Source: Laburnicola sp. R22_1 (Eukaryota; Ascomycota; Dothideomycetes; Pleosporales; Didymosphaeriaceae). From it: a stretch of 64,000 bases of DNA. The notes under the pieces were generated by a model, which had not been told where the DNA came from, did no database searches, and saw only the letters and a program-made list of their open reading frames with translations. The position numbers were made by a program, and so were the translations under genes. Location of the stretch: assembly GCA_014281115.1 (NCBI GenBank), contig JACONQ010000008.1, forward strand, positions 1,736,001 through 1,800,000, in the 5' to 3' direction. Shown in pieces: positions 13,421 to 24,854 of this stretch; the first letter of the stretch is position 1, and each line of letters opens with the position of its first letter.

Positions 13421-13679
13421 GCAAGAGGTAGCGTAAGGAAGGATTAGGGTTACCTACACTTAGTTGAACAAAATAATAGCTAATGGGCTTATAAAGGCCC
13501 TTTCTGTCAACAAATAGAGCAAATTTCTAGATTAACTAGGACTTGTTAATATGGCAGAGGATCTTAATAGAAAGGAGGTACAAATTAACGAGCTAGAACA
13601 AAGAATAGAGGCTATTACTCTAGAATAAAGGACGGCTATAAGGGGTCCAGCTTAAGGATAAGCCTAAGCTAAGGGGGTG

Positions 13680-13844
13680 TGTTAGATTAGAGCCGTGTTG
13701 CCGAACAAGGGCACGTGGTCGGCTCCACCCTCTAAATTAGACCTGGAGCTAACAAGTCACAGAACACACACAATACAACTGTTCATCCATCTCATCTATT
13801 AGACCCCCCATCTTAATAAGCTCAAATAGTGCTTAAATCTGACA
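13680..13844 (+). repeat. 3' LTR of copia element
   Basis: It is 165 bp, begins TGTTAGATTAG and ends AAATCTGACA. It is immediately followed by the target duplication ACACT and preceded by a polypurine tract. Confidence 0.93.
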
Positions 13845-13849
13845 ACACT

Positions 13850-14822
13850 AAATACTAAAATATAGTTTTTAACTTAATACTAATTGTACTTCTATTAATT
13901 TATCTTTAACTACTTTTTTAATATTTTGACTAAATAATGACTTAATTAAAAACTAAGGCTACTACTAGAATTATAGAGGCCTATTACTTCTATTATAGCC
14001 CTTTTTAGCTGTAAAATAATACTAGTTATATTAAAAATCTACTAAAATACCCTATTATTTTTTATAATTACCTTTTATACGCTCTTTTTAATTACTATAT
14101 AGGGGGCTCTGCTTTTTTATTATGTTATTTAAGATAAAAGCTTTTATTGTCCTACCCCTAGGTAGATAAATTCACGTCACATATCCTATCTTTATATATT
14201 TTTCTTTCTATTTTTAAACTTTAGAAAGGGGATTATATAATAGTTTATACCTACGTTTTTACTAATTACTTTTTATTACTTTTTTATACTTTATTTTTCT
14301 TTATTTACACTTTTTATCTTTTTAAAAGTGTCTTTTTAATTAGTATTAGTATATAGCTAGTATAGGCCTATACTCTATACTACTTTTTATAGAAAAAAAG
14401 GCCCCTTATATTTTTTTTTCTTATCTACTATTTTAGAATTGTATTAATTTAACTAGCTCTTTTAACTATTCTAGCTATTCCTAATAGGTTGGCCTTATAA
14501 GACTATATACTACTCTTATAATATATAAGCTTTAACTACTTTACTTCTAAAGCTAATTTATACCTACTAATACTACTACTACTAAAAAAATTTTATATCT
14601 AAATTAAATTTATTAAGCTAAAGATAGTAATTACTAAGGTGTTTAGAAATTTTATTAAGAAGAATAAGCGCTTTAATAATACAGTTAGTAATCTTAGTTA
14701 TTATACTATAGTTAACTTTATTATAGTTACTAAATAGTAACTACTTAAGAGCTATTATAATTAGTATATAATTAACTATTTCGCTAAGGGCTTTTAACTT
14801 TGTTGCCTTAGTATAGAACGCA
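13850..14822. repeat. RIP-degraded DNA with a family A end (about 14,050-14,195, minus)
   Basis: No gene. At 14,050-14,195 the sequence carries the conserved end of repeat family A in reverse: AGGGGGCTCTGCTTTTTTAT, then CTTAAATAACATAA-type sequence and CTAGGTAGATAAATTCACGTCAC. The remainder is AT-rich with no recognised structure. Confidence 0.5.
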
Positions 14823-14981
14823 GATATAGTTGAAAAATGGCGGAAGCTTGCCTCGACAGTGATTGGCCCCGAGCAGACTCAGGCTATTGGGGACTTAGTT
14901 TTGAGGATCAACTGTGTTGATGATATGAGCGCGTTGTCTGGTCTACTTGGAAGGGTGGCCGGCAAGGCGCTGGGCTGCTGA
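14823..14981 (+). pseudogene. orphan C-terminal gene fragment at island edge
   Basis: On the GC side of the island's left edge an open frame encodes about 52 residues ending in TGA. It is well composed (VEKWRKLASTVIGPEQTQAI and then a helical GRVAGKAL ending). Upstream the same frame hits TAG within the AT-rich sequence, so only the tail of a gene survives. Its family is not recognisable to me; a helical C-terminus of a larger fungal protein is an inference. Confidence 0.4.
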
Positions 14982-15327
14982 AAGCGTTGTACTGGTAGCT
15001 GCCATTGAAATAATCACTTGTTTTGGCTTGTCGAATAGCAAAGGTAGCTTCACCTGCTGGTGGGGAGACCTGTATAGGGAGGCGCCGAATTTTTTTCTTC
15101 GGGCGATATGTGAGTCACAATGAGCCGAACCAAAGTTCAACACACCCATACTTCCATGTTCACATGTAAACTGTATTTACAACAGAAGCCCGTCCATCTG
15201 GGGTGTCCCACCTGTACTGTTTCAGTGCTCATAAACGCCTTCTCCTGAATAGAAATCTAGATACATTAAATAATAACATAAATATCGTAGAGATACAAGA
15301 ATGAAAGACATATCATACACTTAAGTC

Positions 15328-16729
15328 TCAGAAAGCAGGAACTAAAGGCAGCAAGAGCGCGACCCACCACACCTTCTCTTTTCCTTTGCCGATTGCTCTT
15401 GCACCACCAGCTATTGGGGCAGGGGGAATATCAGCTTCTTGAGTAGCTGTAGTTGAGCTCGACGTGGTAGTTGTACCTAGTGTAGTTTGCGCTGACGTAC
15501 CAACGACAGTAACGCTTGTGGATTCTGAGCTTGATGATACGGAAGTTAATGTAGTCGTATATGACGCGGCATCCGAGACTGTCGAAGCAAGAGGTAGAGT
15601 TTCTGATGATGCCAGGGGGGGGTTTGTTGGGGTAGTGGAAGAGATAGTTTCCAAGGGCCTAGAAGATGAGATTATGCTTTGTGTGGGGACAGACTCGGAA
15701 GTACTCGCTCCGGGCGCAGCCCCGGTGGTTGTGGTGCCGAACGATGCAGAAGGAACTGCAGATTTTGTGGACGCCGAAGGAGCTTCATTCATTGACTCTT
15801 CTGATGATGAAGGTGGTGCAGAAGATGGTACGGAAGATGGTGCAGCTTCCGTAGATAGAGATGGAGTGACAGAGGATATCCCTGAAAGAGTGGGTGAATC
15901 AACAGTAGTTGCAGGGTCCGACGATGAAGGCGGAGGGATTATCGATGGTGATGGCTCCAAAGAAGTGTTGGAAGAGATCGGGGTAGAGGATAGGGTGGGT
16001 ATGTATGGCGTTGGAAGAGGTGAAGTATATGTGACCGTGACGGTAACGGTAGAGTAAACAGGGACTGCTGGTGTTGAGACCGCGTCCGAAAGTGATGACA
16101 AAACTATCGTACTCGAACCACTCGGAACTACATAGGAAGGTCCCAAAGTAGAAGTCGGTGGTGGTGGTGGTGTGAAAGATTGGGTGGAGCATGGTAGAGT
16201 CTCTTGGTTGCTCGATGCCGGATACGATGGAGGTGGGACAGCGCCCGAAGGCTGTGTGTATGAGGCGGTTGGGTAGTAGAATGCTGACGACCAGGGAGGT
16301 ACTGAAGGCAGGTGTGTTGACGTTGTAGAACTGGACTGATGATACACTCCAGAAGACGATGGCAGAACTGGCACGTGGTAGCCTCCTGAGGATAGCGAAG
16401 GCGGCGGTGGACCTATAGTTGTATCCGTCTCGCAGGGCTCCTGGGTGCGTGAGGACGATGGAAGCGCGCCGGGAGAATTTTGACCTGTCCCATATGGAAC
16501 ATTACTTGGTGATAGAGATGCTGCGGAAGTCAGCATCATTGAACAGTACATTTAGTCTTGGTATTGCTTATCCTGGGGTAACACGGTGTATTCAGACTTT
16601 TGTTCTGACGTGAAATATGGGTAACTTACGATGCCAGTTACTGTTGATTATCCAGCTGTGGTCATAACCATGCCCCTGCGCTCCCCTGAGCACCATGCCC
16701 AGTGTCCACGTGAACGCGGTTGTTCGCAT
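15328..16729 (-). CDS. secreted Ser/Thr/Pro-rich (mucin-like) surface protein
   Basis: Two exons, 16,729-16,630 and 16,520-15,328, are joined across a 109-nt intron (donor GTAAGT, branch-like GCTGAC, acceptor GCAG) and give 430 residues in frame. The N-terminus (MRTTAFTWTLGMVL) resembles a weak signal peptide. The body is almost entirely Ser, Thr, Pro and Ala, expected to be heavily O-glycosylated, with short Thr-Val repeats near residue 190. The C-terminus is small residues, a basic KGKEK stretch, then a short hydrophobic tail (WWVALLLPLVPAF), as in a GPI-anchor signal or a membrane tether. A cell-wall or adhesin role is an inference. It stands alone in a 2.4-kb GC island inside the AT-rich block. 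An alternative start lies 28 codons upstream in the same frame. Confidence 0.65.
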
Positions 16730-17195
16730 GTTGGTTCTCGTTCGGCTTGAAACTGGATTCAAGGCTGCTTTGATCCTGCTCAATGCCCGTCCAGGACGTG
16801 TTGCCTCTAACACGACGGATTAGGTATCAATGAAGATGAGTTAAAGAATGCGAAGGGTCTGCTCCCATTTGAGACTGTGCATGAAAACTAGAGGTTGACC
16901 CGGGGCTGGGTTCCCCAGCCACCCCACTAAAAAATGTTTGTGGCGGAGAAACGGCCAGGCGGCAAGCGACCATAGCGCTATATCGATGGCGCTGATTTTG
17001 AGAATGGCAGATACTTGCTCTCTTCCTTGGACATCAGTCTGCGGTATTGTGCATCAGCACCCATCCGGAGAAGCCATGATGGCAATTGTGCACGGACCAA
17101 GCCGGACGAAAATTGCCCCTGACATTAGGAAAGTTTTTCTGCTTAACTATGCGAATTGTGCGCAGACTTGCGCATTTATGCGCATTTTTGCATAA
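16730..17195. other. upstream region of the surface-protein gene
   Basis: This is balanced-composition sequence 5' of the minus-strand gene, so it should hold its promoter. I see no convincing TATA box or known operator. It includes a short inverted stretch, GGCTGGGTTCCCCAGCC, near 16,903. At the far end TGCGCA-rich direct repeats begin, and the sequence turns AT-rich after about 17,195. The ORF at 16,938-17,195 has no recognisable features. Confidence 0.4.
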
Positions 17196-17265
17196 GCAAT
17201 TTACTAGCACAAAAATTCTTAGAGATGTATAGACATGCGCAGACTTGCGCAGATATGCACAAATA
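17150..17265. repeat. short direct repeats with TGCGCAGACTTGCGCA
   Basis: The 16-mer TGCGCAGACTTGCGCA occurs at about 17,158 and again at about 17,235, with further TTGCGCA/ATGCGCA variants between. The motif is near-palindromic. It lies exactly where the GC island gives way to AT-rich DNA. Confidence 0.6.
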
Positions 17266-18330
17266 GCCTAAATAAGTAATTCTTTTAAAGCTTTATAACT
17301 TTTTTACTAGTAAAGCTATAATTTTAATTTTTTAATAGATTTATAGAGAAAATACTAGTCTTTAATTATTCAATTTAAAAATACTATTTTTATTACGTAA
17401 TTAGATAGTAATTAATAAAAACTCTGTACTTTACTAGTTATTATATATAGTACTAATAAATTATTATATAAATTTTTAAAAAAGTTATAATAATAATAAA
17501 GTAGTTAAAAAGTTATTAAAGTTTAAACTTTTTAAAATAGTGTTCTTTGCTAAGCCACTAATTTTCGCCTAATCTAATTCTTTTAAATAATTATAAAACT
17601 ATATTTTTCTATTATTAAACCTACAAAATCTAGAATTTAGGGTTAGGTAGAAGTTCTGTACAATACGCTAGAAATTAGTACTATTATATTAACTAGTAAT
17701 TACTATCTAGTAAGAGACTTTAACTTTATACTTTAAAAACAATTAAAAGCTTACTAAGCAGCTTACTAAGCTTTTTTAAATTCTAGCTAATTAAAGAGCT
17801 TTATTTGCTAATTAATTAGTATTATTTTAATAGTATACATATCCTATATACCTTAGGTGCCTTAGGTGCCCTAGGTGCACTAGTGGCATAGATGCGTATC
17901 CTTACGCAATCTTACGCATATACACACTAAGAAAAAAGTAGTATTACTAATATACTCTAGGCGTATTTAGTAAGTAGGTGTGCATAGGTGTGCTTAGAGC
18001 TACTTAGGTGCCCTAGGTGCTTATCCTCGCTTAAAACTTTTCCTAATAGATATAGTAATAGGAGCGTTACTTCTTTACTTATTTGCCAAGCCTACTTACT
18101 TAGGCCTTTCTACCTTCTAATTTATAAAATTACTAATAACTAAAATTCTAATAATATAGGTCTAGATAATAGCTAAAAAAATATTATAAAAGTATTAAAA
18201 AATATTAAGAAATAGCTAACATATAAATTATTTAAAAAAGTTATAAGTAATTACTTATTTTTAAATTTTCTTTTCTACATATTTTTTTCATTTTTTTATT
18301 TTTATTTTTTAAATTTTCTTATATATGGCA
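17266..18330. repeat. RIP-degraded DNA with CTTAGGTGC tandem units
   Basis: No gene. A short tandem of CTTAGGTGC-like 9-mers is at 17,850-17,880, echoed at about 18,005-18,025. The stretch 18,060-18,330 is an inverted match to sequence flanking the family A insertion at 19,000-20,400 and supplies its empty site. Confidence 0.5.
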
Positions 18331-18332
18331 TT

Positions 18333-18775
18333 AATTTATCTATCTAGGGATAGAATAATAAAGGCTTTTATCTTAAATAATATAACAAAAAAGCAAAGCC
18401 TCCTACTTAGTAATTAAAAAGAGTATAAAAAGGTAATTATAAAAAAGCGCGTTTAAACTACTAAGCAAGCTTAGTAGTTTTAGTATAAGACTTTTATAAG
18501 CAAATTTTTATAAAGAGACTATAGTTAGAACTTTAGAGAAGGGATAAAACTTTAGCGCAGCAACACTATAAGCTATTCTTCCTCTACTATTCTAATTATT
18601 ACAAACCTACTATGTAAATTATCGCAAATATAAATTAATATTTACTATATTAATAGGTATATACTATTTTTTATAAGTAGAATAAAGATAATATATACTA
18701 GATACACTATTACTCTATTACTATATTAAGATTATTTTTAATAAATCTCCTACTTAGGCTAGTAAATAGGTTTGG
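18333..18775 (+). repeat. repeat family A, partial copy
   Basis: It starts near TTAATTTATCTATCTAGGGATAG and follows the family A order (ATCTTAAATAATATAA, AAAGCAAAGCCTCC, AGCGCGTTTAAACTACTAAG, ATACTAGATACACTATTAC). It is cut off at about 18,755, where the terminus of a telomere-like-tract element (AGGCTAGTAAATAGGTTT) begins. Confidence 0.65.
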
Positions 18776-18835
18776 GGTATCTAGCTTAGGTATAGGGTTA
18801 GGTTAGGGTCGCATGGACCCTAGGTATAGGCAGTA
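18756..18835 (+). repeat. terminus of telomere-tract element
   Basis: AGGCTAGTAAATAGGTTTGG is followed by TATAGGGTTAGGTTAGGGTC and a short palindrome GGGTCGCATGGACCC. The same organisation is seen at 4411, 20,395 and 39,826. Confidence 0.6.
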
Positions 18836-19143
18836 ATTAGGACGTTACTTATTTGCTCTTATGCTAAGCAAATTACTCACATTATTACTTTTTACTAGCT
18901 ATTTATAAAGGTTAATATATATTATAATATTTTATATAGCTATAAGCTTAAATTATATAATAGAATATAAAAATAATAATAATTTAAAAATAAAAAGGAT
19001 ATTTAGAAAAGAAAATTTAATAAAAGAAATTACTTATAAGTAAGAGTAATTACTTATAACTTTTTAAATAATTTATATCTTAGCTATTTCTTAATATTTT
19101 TTAATACTTTTCTAATATTTTTATAGCAATTGTCTAGACCTAT

Positions 19144-20291
19144 GTGTTGTTAAATTAACTACCTAGAGGTAGAATAATAAAGGCATTTATCTTAAATAAT
19201 ATAATAAAAAAAGCAAAGCCCCCTACTTAGTAATTAAAAAGAGCGTAAAAAAGATATAATTATAAAAAAGCGCGTTTAAACTGCTAAGCGAGCTTAGTAG
19301 TCTTAGCTTAGTGCTGCTTCTATAAGCAAAATTTTTACAGAGAGGCCACTTAGAACTTTAGTAAGGGAGAGATAAGACTTTAGCGCAGCTACACTATAAG
19401 CCATCTCTTCTCTACTATCCTAAGTTGCAAACTACTATCCTAATTATTATAAACAATATAAGTTAACATATTAATAGGTACATACTACTATACTTATAGT
19501 AGTAGAATAAGGGTAATACATACTAGATACACTATCGCTTTATCGTCGCATTAAGATTATCCTTAATAAATCTTCTTTTATTACTATCTCTCTACGCCCT
19601 GCTATCTATCTAGGCATTAATATTATTTCTAAAGAAGTACTTGCTATTACTAAAAAGTACATACTAAAGATGCGGACTACTACTATTAAAGTAACTATAC
19701 TAGAGTTTTATTTTATCTAGATACTTATATAGCACAAGGGGCAGGTATACTTAACTATTTATAAGGCAGTCCTAGTATACTAGTTAGGTTAATAGCTTAT
19801 CTAGTTTGCAAAGAACTATAAGGTTAAATTTTCACTTTAGTAAATATAATTACTTCTTATTAGTAACTAAATCTAAAAGGGGAGGCAAAAGGTAAAGAAT
19901 AAGGTATTTATTAATAAGCTCTAGTATAATAAGAGCGTTATATAGATCTATAAGATCCTCCTAGCTATTATTGCTATTAATACTATTAAGTTAGCTTATC
20001 TAAGTAAGTAGGCTGCGTAAGCGGCGTGTAAGCGTAAATAACTAAGAATAGTAGTAGTAATAAGCTAGGTGTGCTATATATAGCATAGGTAAACCTTATA
20101 TAGGTTAGAAGCTTATAAGGTATAAATAGGATATAAGTAAGTTTAAACTATTATTGCGTTATTAAGTAGTATTTAAGGTTAGTCTTTAATTAGAATTAGG
20201 TGCTATATATAGTATATAATAATCTTTTATCTCAACCTACTTTAACCTTAAACTAAAAAAAGATTAAAAAAGGTATTTAGCAAGCCGACTA
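19144..20291 (+). mobile_element. unclassified repeat family A, full-length copy with 11-bp TSD
   Basis: The unit is 1148 bp, starting GTGTTGTTAAATTAACTACC and ending AAGCCGACTA. It is flanked by the direct repeat TCTAGACCTAT (19,133-19,143 and 20,292-20,302). The unoccupied sequence is visible in inverted form near 18,140-18,165, confirming an insertion. The ends are not inverted repeats of each other. The middle 700 bp look coding once TAG/TAA are read as mutated Gln/Trp codons, but I do not recognise the protein. Shorter copies share the GTGTTGTTAAATT end only. By analogy with non-LTR retroelements that would be the 3' end, so transcription may run on the minus strand. Confidence 0.7.
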
Positions 20292-20302
20292 TCTAGACCT
20301 AT

Positions 20303-20390
20303 ATTATTAGAATTTTAGTTATTAATAATTCTATAAAATAGAAGGCAAAAAGGCCTTAGTAAGTAGGCTTAGCAAATAAGTAAATAAGTA
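20303..20390. repeat. flank of family A insertion, older repeat
   Basis: ATATTATTAGAATTTTAGTT continues the older repeat interrupted by the family A insertion. It is inverted relative to 18,060-18,165. Confidence 0.5.
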
Positions 20391-20394
20391 ACGT

Positions 20395-20530
20395 TCCCAT
20401 TACTAGGTATAAGTTAGGTTAGGGTCGCATAGACTCTAGGTATAGATTAGGTTAGGTTATATAGACTCTAGGTATAGGTTAGGTTAGGTTATATAGACTT
20501 CTAGGTAGAGGTTAGGTTAGGATATCTATT
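20395..20530 (+). repeat. telomere-like subrepeat array
   Basis: Four or five units of about 30-35 bp, each with (A)TAGGTTAGGTTA and a TATAGACTCTAGG-type linker, lie head to tail. This is the same family as at 4425, 18,780 and 39,850. Confidence 0.65.
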
Positions 20531-22600
20531 AGAGTTGCGTAACTTATATTATATAAAATTAATAGTAATAAGATTAGTAACATTAGTTACTCTCTAAAGG
20601 TGTATAAAAAAAGATCTAAGTAAAAGTAAAATTAATACTATTTTGCTATTAATATATATATTTATTATGTCTTACTATTACTAATATTATAGTAGCGCTA
20701 AGGCCTTAACTACTTTTGTAGTGGCTGCCCTTAGTAGAAAAAAGTTAGTAGCTTACTATCTAAAACCTTAAAACCTTATATAGTTTTAATAGTCTTCTTA
20801 TTAGTTAGCAGCTTATATAAATTATTCCCCTTATCTAATAGCGCTATATCCCCTAAATTATTCTCCCCTATATTAGAATATAATAACTTTATAGATTGCT
20901 TAATAGCTGTTATAAATTTAACTAGCAAAATTGTGCCTTTAATCTCTAATTATATTCCTACTAGTATTAAAGACGCGCTTAACACCTACTTATAAAATCT
21001 ACACTACTAAAATATTCTTTATAACCTACATAAGTTAGAAGTAAGATATTTAATAAACTTTCTACTATGCTAGTATATTAAACCTATTACTCTGTAAACT
21101 ATAGGAGTACTTAGGTATATTTCTTCTTCTATCTAAGTTAGGCCTAAGTTATAATTAATATCTAGCGTAACTAAACTTTAGCTAAAGATAAAGAGGCTAC
21201 TGGACTATAAACTAGATAGCAAAGGAGACTTTTAAAACTATTTACTGTCTTATAACTATTTTATGTTAGTATTTAAGACTAGAGTAGAATCTCTAGCTAT
21301 TAAGCTATTATAGTATTTAAGATACATTAGGAACTATTAGTAGTATATATACTTATCCTAGATCTCTTATATTTTATTATATACAACTATTAGTATATAA
21401 CTATAAGAAATAGCTATAATTATAATACCTTATACTCTATAAGCTTTTACAAAGGATCTAATATTATTATATAGTTAAATAAGAAACTCCTCTTTCTATC
21501 TATTCTTAAGTAATACTTATATAACTTCTCTTATCCTATCTTAGCTATAGCCTATATAGCTTCTAGCTATCTAATATTATTTAACTCTTTAATAAGTTTA
21601 TTATTTATCTTATTTAGAAAATTAAAGAGCTAGTTATATATAAGCTAGATATATAGAATCTAGGGTTTCTAGGTCTTACTTAGAAAGTTTATAGCCTTCT
21701 TAAATTTTTAGAGTATAGAGATAATTAACTTAAGATATAACTATTCTAGGACTAATAGTTAAAGTTTCTTAAGGTCTTTAAAGTCTATCCTTATAGTGTT
21801 GCTATAAGTAAAAGTGTTTAATCTTTTAGTTATCTTTATTATAATCTTCTTCTCTAGCTATATATTAATATTAGTCTAAAGCTTTAGTGCGCGCTCGCAT
21901 ATATTATATATAGAGTTCTACCTTATTTAGATATTTTAAATTATAGATAATTGCTTCTTTAGTGGTATATTACTCTATATTATTAAACATCTTTATTGTG
22001 TAAAGATTCTAACTAAGGTCGAGTCCGCATTATACACAGAGAGGAGTAAAATAGAAGGCACTAAAATCTAGTACCTAGTATATAGTAGTAGTAATAAAAT
22101 ATATATAAAACAATAATAATTTTATTATTAACTTTCTTTATAGTAGTATTATTAATAGTAGTTAATAGATAGTTTACTATCTAGTATAACTACTATTATA
22201 ATTATTGTTATTATTGCTGCAGCGAAAAATATTATTAAAGAAATTATTAATTACATAACATAGTAGTCGGTTAAACAGCTAGCCCGGGATCACGTAATAT
22301 TACAGATTAATCCCAGAAGAGAAGTTGCTCTATATTATAAGAAATTGCTTAAATTACTATAGTAGCTAGTTAATTATAATATATGTGAGGGTGCTAAGTA
22401 TAAGCAGATTAAAAAGGTAAGATTCGAGCTAGGATACGTATATACGTACGTACGGAGTCTATATACAGGACGCGCTAGTGGCCAAATTAGGCACTAGCGT
22501 CGGATTTTACAGAGATAGCCAGGTGGCCCCAGGTAGCCCGGTGACAATATAAATAGCATAGAGCTACGCGCTAGTTAGTTTATAATAACTTTTTATATAT
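20531..22600. repeat. RIP-degraded DNA; family B (22,000-22,160) and family F (22,230-22,330)
   Basis: No gene. A family B copy lies at 22,000-22,160 in direct orientation with 24,515-24,740. A 100-bp segment at 22,230-22,330 (AATATTATTAAAGAAATTAT, later CCCGGGATCACGTAATATTA) recurs at 26,865-26,975, where it is more heavily mutated. The rest shows no recognisable structure. Confidence 0.5.
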
Positions 22601-22601
22601 G

Positions 22602-23215
22602 GTGTTAAATTAACTACCTAGAGATAGCACAACAAAGGCTTTTATCTTAAATAATATAATAAAAAAGCAGAGCCCCCTACTTAGTAATTAAAAAAAAGTA
22701 TAAAAAGGTAGTTATAAAAATGCGTGTTTAAACTACTAAGCGAGCTTAGTAGTCTTAGTGTAGGGCTACTTCTATAAGCAAATTTTTTATAAAGAGGCTA
22801 CTTAGAACTTTAGGAGATAAAACTTAGATATAGCCACACTATAAGCTATCTCCTCTACTATTCTAATTATTATAAATAATATAAGTTAACATATTAATAG
22901 GTATGTACTATTTCTTATAAGTAGGATAAGGTTAATATATACTAGATATACTATCGCTCTATTGCTATATTAAGGTTATTCTTAACAAATTTTCTACTAT
23001 CTCTCTACGCCCTACTATTTATTTAGATATTAATATTATTTCTAAAGAAGTACTTGCCGCTGTTAAAGAGTACACGCTATAGTTTCGTACCGCTGCTACT
23101 AAGGTAACAACACTAGAGTTCTGTTCTATCTATAAGATAATCGTCTATAGGAGCCTAGTATACCTAACTATCTAGGAGGCGATCCTTGTGTACTAGCTGG
23201 GTTGGCAGCTTAGTA
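22602..23215 (+). repeat. repeat family A, partial copy
   Basis: It begins GGTGTTAAATTAACTACCTAGAG and follows the family A order to CTAGTATACCTAACTATC and GTGTACTAGCTGGGTTGGC. It is then interrupted by unrelated sequence, so it represents only about half of the full 1.14-kb unit. Confidence 0.65.
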
Positions 23216-24514
23216 TATCGTTTTATAATAACTTTTTATAATAATAGCTATTATACCTTATAAAGAAAATTTAGAATAAAGATTTGCGCCTAGATTTTAT
23301 TTATACATTGCTACTATAACGTCTCTTTAAAGTTAAGATTAATAGGCGCTAATAACTTAAGATAATAAATAATGTCCTAAACTATAAGGTTAATAATATA
23401 AGTAAGACATAGAATTATATTCTCTTTTTAGTTCTAGGTAATATTCTCCTTTAATAGTTTATGCTAGACGCTCTAAGCTAGAGTGCTATTATTACTAGTA
23501 TTATTTTATATAATAGCTGAAAGCTTTTACGTAGTTTCTATATCTTTAAAAACTTATAGTACTTCTAATACTATTAATACTCTAGTATAGCCACTATATA
23601 TTAGTATAAAGTTAAGTAGTTTTTTTAAGCTACTAAGCATTATTAATATACTAACTATTAATAGCTAAAAAGCTAAGGTAATTAGCTATAGACTACATAT
23701 TAAGTAAGATAGAGAGTTTAGTTGCCCTACTAATATTACTAAGAATAGCTACCTTTGTTAAATAGGTACTCTATAGCTAGCTATATAGATATTAATATCT
23801 AATACTCTATATTAGCAAGCGTAAAGAGTGTATAGAATAAGTGTATAAGAAAGAAGATAATATAATAGAATAACTTAATATTAATTACTTATTTCTAGAA
23901 ATGGTGTAGATAGAAAGGAGAAGATTCTGTAGCGTATAGGCCGTAGCGCACAGGCATTATATAATTCTTACATAATGTTATTATATAATAATATTAAAAC
24001 TTTAATACTTTTAGGTGCCCTTACCTATATAGTGTATAGATACTAGCAACTTTTTATTTTAAGGTTTCTATTAGTAGTTCTCTCTTTCTCTACACGAACT
24101 ATCTACTTACTAATATTTATCCTATCTATTTATTATTCTCCTATCTATACGCCTCCTACTCTAGCTAGACTACTTTAGTTAGTAGGAAAATTCTATTAAG
24201 TAACTATTTATTGTACTTTGCTGCTATTTATTAGAGGCATAATTAGGCTTATTAGTAATAGAGTAGTAGTCTAGCTAATAGTGGTTAAGAGTAAGATTGC
24301 GTAGTTAATAATAAGATTATAGTAATAATATATTGTTTATATAGAGTTCTTTTCGCTTAGTTTGTTTCTTATATAATAAGTGGACCTTAGTAGACATTAA
24401 TCTAGTATTTATAGAGGGCTTCCCACGCATCTTGTGCGGATATTAATTTGAAGAAGATTGCAGCTTAAAATAATGTGTCTATATCTATAATGTATAGTAC
24501 GTCTCTAGTTTTAA
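23216..24514. repeat. RIP-degraded DNA, includes inverted match to 7790-8185
   Basis: No gene. The segment 23,370-23,770 matches 7790-8185 in inverted orientation. Beyond that I see no named structure, except a moderately less mutated patch at 24,400-24,440. Confidence 0.5.
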
Positions 24515-24740
24515 TATATTAAATATCTTTATTATGTGAAGATTCTAACTAAGGTTAAGTCCGCACTATATATAAAGAGGAGTAAAATAGGAGGCACTAA
24601 AACCTAGTATCTAGTATATAGTAGTAGTAATAAAATATATATAAAATAAAAATAATTTTATTATTAACTTTCTTTATAGCAGTATTGTTAATAGCAGTTA
24701 ATAGATAGTCTACTATCTAGCATAACTAAGTTATATATTA
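24515..24740 (+). repeat. repeat family B, direct copy
   Basis: This is a close match to 22,000-22,160 plus about 60 bp of extra shared sequence (TAGCAGTTAATAGATAGTC...). It shares GATTCTAACTAAGGTTAAG with the other copies. Confidence 0.6.
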
Positions 24741-24854
24741 TCTCTTAACTAGTAGACTATTAAAGAGCTATAGTGGACCTACGCAGAATTACAACTATAG
24801 AAGTAGTATGGGCAATAGAACGCTTAACTATAGTTTAGTTATTATATTTATATT

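Larger units (their letters stand above)
8689..13844 (+). mobile_element. Ty1/copia LTR retrotransposon, full length, inactivated
   Basis: The element is 5156 bp, bounded by two 165-bp LTRs that start TGT and end ACA and flanked by the 5-bp target duplication ACACT (8684-8688 and 13845-13849). A purine-rich tract (AAGGGGGTG) precedes the 3' LTR. The plus strand shows the copia domain order: Gag start (8895), a CPACG-type zinc-knuckle remnant (about 9905), a GAG-pre-integrase motif HKQLGHLG (about 10,660), integrase (about 10,830-11,300), reverse transcriptase (about 12,350-12,640) and RNase H (about 13,170-13,400). Many in-frame TAG/TAA stops make it defective. It is less AT-biased than its surroundings, suggesting later arrival. 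Confidence 0.93.

Noticed and set aside
15464..16057. 197-codon plus-strand ORF
   Set aside because: It lies antisense to the Ser/Thr-rich gene and has acidic repetitive composition with no motif; the minus-strand model with an in-frame intron and signal-like N-terminus is better.
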